Below, piece after piece: positions 60,651 through 64,000 of a stretch of DNA of 64,000 nt. Position numbers and translations under genes: made by a program. Origin of the DNA: Mytilus edulis (lineage: Eukaryota > Mollusca > Bivalvia > Mytilida > Mytilidae); contig NC_092351.1 of NCBI RefSeq assembly GCF_963676685.1, positions 43,204,733-43,268,732 of the forward strand, in the 5' to 3' direction. Each line of letters opens with the position of its first letter. The first letter of the stretch is position 1. The notes under the pieces are model-generated. The model saw nothing but the letters and a program-made list of their open reading frames with translations. It did not search any database and was not told where the DNA came from.

Positions 60651-61547
60651 AATATTAAATTACAAACATTTTTATGATATATTCAGTCTATTTCCATACA
60701 TACTGGCAACCGCAAGTGGTTATCTTGAATGTAAAATGACAAAGGACATGTAGTTTAAAACGATAAAGTGCCATTGATTTTAATCTAAAAATGAATTCCA
60801 AGCCGTCTGAGAAATTCTATCACACCTGATGGGAAAAATAGCTTTTTTCGTTAAAAAGGAACAGACAAATATGAACATTACCCCAAAACTCATCATTTCA
60901 AATATTTATTAAGTTATCTTTTGCTTGAAATTGACATTCTCGTTTGAAAGATATATTCTTGTATCTTCCCTTGCCATCATACGATAATAAAGAAAATCAC
61001 ACATATTAAAGTTATATTCTACTGTGCCATTTTTAATGAGTGTGCAGATGTAGCAAATAAAACCAAGGAAAAAAAATGATCCGTTTCTTAACCCTGCTGA
61101 CAATTAATGGAGTAAGTCGCCTTTTCACATTTTTTGTTTTAGTCCGCTGGGTAATTACAATATAAAATGACTTTTCAATTTCAAACATTAAACCTTTAGG
61201 GGAATCTTTTTACGTTTATTAGTCCATTAAACATACAATGTATTTTAAAAGGTGTAATTAAGGTTTCAGATGGTTCTACTTTTACATGTTGTAATGTAAT
61301 CAGATTAAAAAAATCATAATGTTACATGTTTTATTTCAAACATAAAACATTTAATCTGCGAGAGAGCTACACAGCTTGATTTTTTGTATTTACTTGGCAA
61401 TCAATTAAGATAAATTAAACATCCCCTTTTATGGAGAAAGAGCATCTCGCTATAACCAATGTTGTTTTAGAATTTGTCTCTATGTTTTCGCTGGAAATAT
61501 ATTCTGAACCGTTTGATTGGTTAAGAATTGCTCATAGATTGACGTCA

Positions 61548-61722
61548 AATAGTTATCAAATGTACCAGGATTATAATTTAATACGCCAGACGCGCGTTTC
61601 GTCTACGCAAGACTAATCAGTAACGCTCAGATCAAAATAGTTATAAAGCCAAACAAATACAAAGTTGAAGAGCATTGAGGACCCAAAATTCCCAAAAGTT
61701 GTGCCAAATACGGCGTAGGTAA
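61548..61722 (-). repeat. Interspersed repeat, GACGAAACGCG family (full copy)
   Basis: The longest reverse-strand copy: AGTTATCAAATGTACCAGGA, CGCCAGACGCGCGTTTCGTC, AGCCAAACAAATACAAAGTT, ATTCCCAAAAGTTGTGCCAA. It shows both ends of the family, AGTTATCAAA...TACC and GGCACAACTTTTGG on the other strand. Confidence 0.75.
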
Positions 61723-62960
61723 CCATGCAAAAACAAATTACGTAAAGTACTACTAGATAAAAGATAACAAATATTTTACAGCAAAAATACATAAAAAATA
61801 GTAAAGACACACCACTTGTATAACATTTTTAACTCTGAACTATCTAGACAAATAAACTATTATAATCAATGCAGTGTACATGTGGAGATAGAACAGTGTA
61901 TTTCTGACAAACAGAAATATCGTATTTTGGTAGTATAGTGGCATAATCCATTCCACTTGGGTATACAATACATACATATCTTCATTTTTATCAAAAGTTG
62001 ACATACAACGCTATGATATTCACACTACGAAATTATCTTAACAATTCCCCTGTGACAAATAAGGTCTTTGAAATAACATTATAGTTTTATAAAGAATAAA
62101 ACATATCTGAAAAAAAGCCAAATTATATTTCTTGTCTTTTGATGTAAAATTTCTATATCAATACGAAAGTTAATTTCACTTTCCAATATTCTCATTTTTA
62201 TTAAAACATCGTTTTGGTTATCAGAAAATTGCCATAGTTTCAATTGTCATGACAGGACAAGATTATCCTTTAACAGCTATTCTATCTATCAATTATTTAA
62301 TGAACGTCCATTAAAATAGAGTACTTGATGAAACATGGTAAATATTTTTCTTTTATTACTGTTCTCTTATTAATGAATTCAATATCCATCAATATTTGTA
62401 CAACGCGAATATTTATTTTACACTTGATACTACAACGGTAACGTAGATATTATTAATTCAATCAATGTTTTAAATCTGCGGTACCTTTCAATTTTCATTT
62501 TGTTATTATCAATGATGCATGCTAATAATTACTATCTGATTGTGTTATATGAAGCGATATTTTTTTACTCTAAAGCGCTGCATACAAATGTATTTTAAAT
62601 TTACATTGGTTTAGGGATAGACAATTAACAGCTGATGTTTGAAAGCATCTATTGAAAGGGACAAAGGTTAACACTCCTTCGAGTTTAGTTACAACATAGG
62701 TTTTTGATGCTGAAACATGAAAATATTTCAGAAGAACGTGAAAAATGAAAGAGGTCTTCTTCAAACTCATGTCATGTACTTATTCATAATTTAATCTTAG
62801 ATGCATGATTTTATTTAATCATTAGTTGTTATTGGCTTTGAACTAGCTGTAAATAACTGCGAGTACTCTCAGTTCATTATTTAACTCTTTGTGTTGTTGG
62901 AAAATACAAGTACCTGAACACGTTCACTCTGGTTTTTTTAGTTAGATGTATTCATATCTG
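61723..62960. other. No recognised gene
   Basis: AT-rich sequence, short open frames only, no repeat recognised. Confidence 0.4.
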
Positions 62961-62964
62961 TATC

Positions 62965-63385
62965 CACATGATGAGTTAAGCCTTTTTCAACTGATTTTTA
63001 TAGTTTGTTCTTATTTTGTGCTGTTACACAACTGTCCACTGTTGGGGAGAGGGTTGGGATCCCGCTTACATTTTTAACCTCGCTAATTCTGTACGTATGT
63101 GTCTGTACCAAATCAGGAGCCTGTAATTCAGTGGATGTCGTTTGTTGATGTGTTACATATTTGTTTTTCGATAATTTTTGTACATACATAAAACAGTTAG
63201 TTTTCTCGTTTGAATTGTTTTACATTTGATATTTCGGGGCATTTAATAGCCAACTATGCGGTATGGGCTTCGCTCATTGTTGAAGGCCGTACGGTGACCT
63301 ATTGTTGTTAATCTCTGTTTCATTTGTTCTCTAGTGGAGAGTTGTCTCATTGGCAATCATACCAAATCTTCTTTTTATATCATGT
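62965..63385 (+). repeat. Interspersed repeat, GGTGACCTATAGTTG family (long copy)
   Basis: CACATGATGAGTTAAGCCTT, GGAGAGGGTTGGGATCCCGC, AATCAGGAGCCTGTAATTCA, GAAGGCCGTACGGTGACCTA, TCATTGGCAATCATACCAAA. It is colinear with the copy at 35.64-36.05 kb. Confidence 0.7.
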
Positions 63386-63659
63386 TCACTGTAAAATGTC
63401 CTTACTTTGTTTTATAGAAATGGCCAATTGCATGTGTTTGTTATTACATTGATATCATTAGTAATTATAACTAAGAATACCCATACTGACAACTGTGTTA
63501 TATATGGATGAAAATGCCCCCATGTTCATCTGATCATCCTTGTTCCCGTTTTAACCTGACCTCCGTATATATCAGTAAAACAACTACATGGATAACTTTG
63601 TACATCTAGAAATGATTGTTTCAATATCAGTTATCTAAAATAAATAACAAATTACTTTA

Positions 63660-64000
63660 AAACGGAATGTCCCTTAACAAATTCAATGTTCAAACACATC
63701 AAACGAATTGAAAACAATAGTAATATTTCTGACTTGGTAAGGTATTTTAACATTGCAATATAAATGGGAGGTTTGGCTAGCTATAAGACAAGTTTCAGTA
63801 ACCATTTTTTTATTTTTAAACAATAATACATGTAACAACTCTAATAAAAAAAAATTAAGAATAATAAACAATTTTTTTTCTAAATGAGAACATGCCTGTA
63901 ACAAGACAGGAATAAGACAGTTGTTATCCATTCGTTTGATATGTTTGAGTAGAAACTTTCCTTTTTTAACCTTCCTCAGTGGTCGGTATTTTTGTTAATT
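63660..64000. repeat. Two AAGTCAGGAATATGACAG-family copies in opposite orientation
   Basis: A short reverse-strand piece (about 63660-63750, TGTTCAAACACATCAAACGA and TTCTGACTTGGTAAGG) is followed by a plus-strand copy running off the window (63765-64000, GGCTAGCTATAAGACAAGTT and ACAAGACAGGAATAAGACAG). Confidence 0.6.

Overview
The window looks like nuclear DNA of a marine mussel, Mytilus or a close mytilid. It is AT-rich, gene-sparse and intron-bearing. It is packed with short interspersed repeats that I associate with Mytilus, for example the family with core GACGAAACGCGCGTCTGG and the family with core AAGTCAGGAATATGACAG. Organism assignment rests on recognition of these repeats and is an inference; eukaryotic origin is certain from the spliced genes.

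Layout. (1) 1.3-4.4 kb and 17.0-21.1 kb, minus strand: two paralogous three-exon major-facilitator transporters of the SLC46 type (proton-coupled folate transporter relatives). I could join all three exons of each: both have an 84-bp middle exon, a 161-bp last exon and the same phases. They are a tandem gene pair, about 12.6 kb apart, with repeats and no recognised gene between them. (2) 26.3-27.0 kb, minus: a broken MFSD6-like MFS gene fragment. Its 5' part runs into three roughly 0.6-kb tandem duplications (26.9-28.7 kb). (3) 28.76-31.26 kb: a 19-bp minisatellite with a higher-order period near 1.29 kb. (4) 32.5-33.4 kb, plus: a complete, intronless CDC25-type phosphatase gene with an unusually short regulatory half. 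(5) 37.9-44.4 kb: a tyrosine-recombinase retrotransposon of the DIRS order (Ngaro/PAT type) with textbook split direct repeats A1 - body - B1A2 - B2. A1 and A2 are identical over 224 bp, while the gag-like, reverse-transcriptase and recombinase reading frames inside are broken. (6) about 45.7-50.9 kb, plus: a decayed non-LTR retrotransposon (CR1/Rex-like) with a 2A-like motif, an endonuclease, a reverse transcriptase and a C-terminal Cys/His motif. A repeat copy has landed in it at 47.45 kb and a 782-bp terminal-inverted-repeat element at 48.3 kb; for the latter the 4-bp target duplication can be read directly. (7) 51-64 kb: no gene recognised, but many repeat copies, a tandem cluster of one family at 53.0-54.4 kb, and a MITE at 59.1-59.7 kb.

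In function, only three genes look intact: two membrane transporters and one cell-cycle phosphatase. Everything else recognisable is mobile or repetitive DNA. The strongest observation is the DIRS-order element: near-perfect termini on a body that cannot encode its own proteins suggest a recently moved, trans-mobilised non-autonomous copy.
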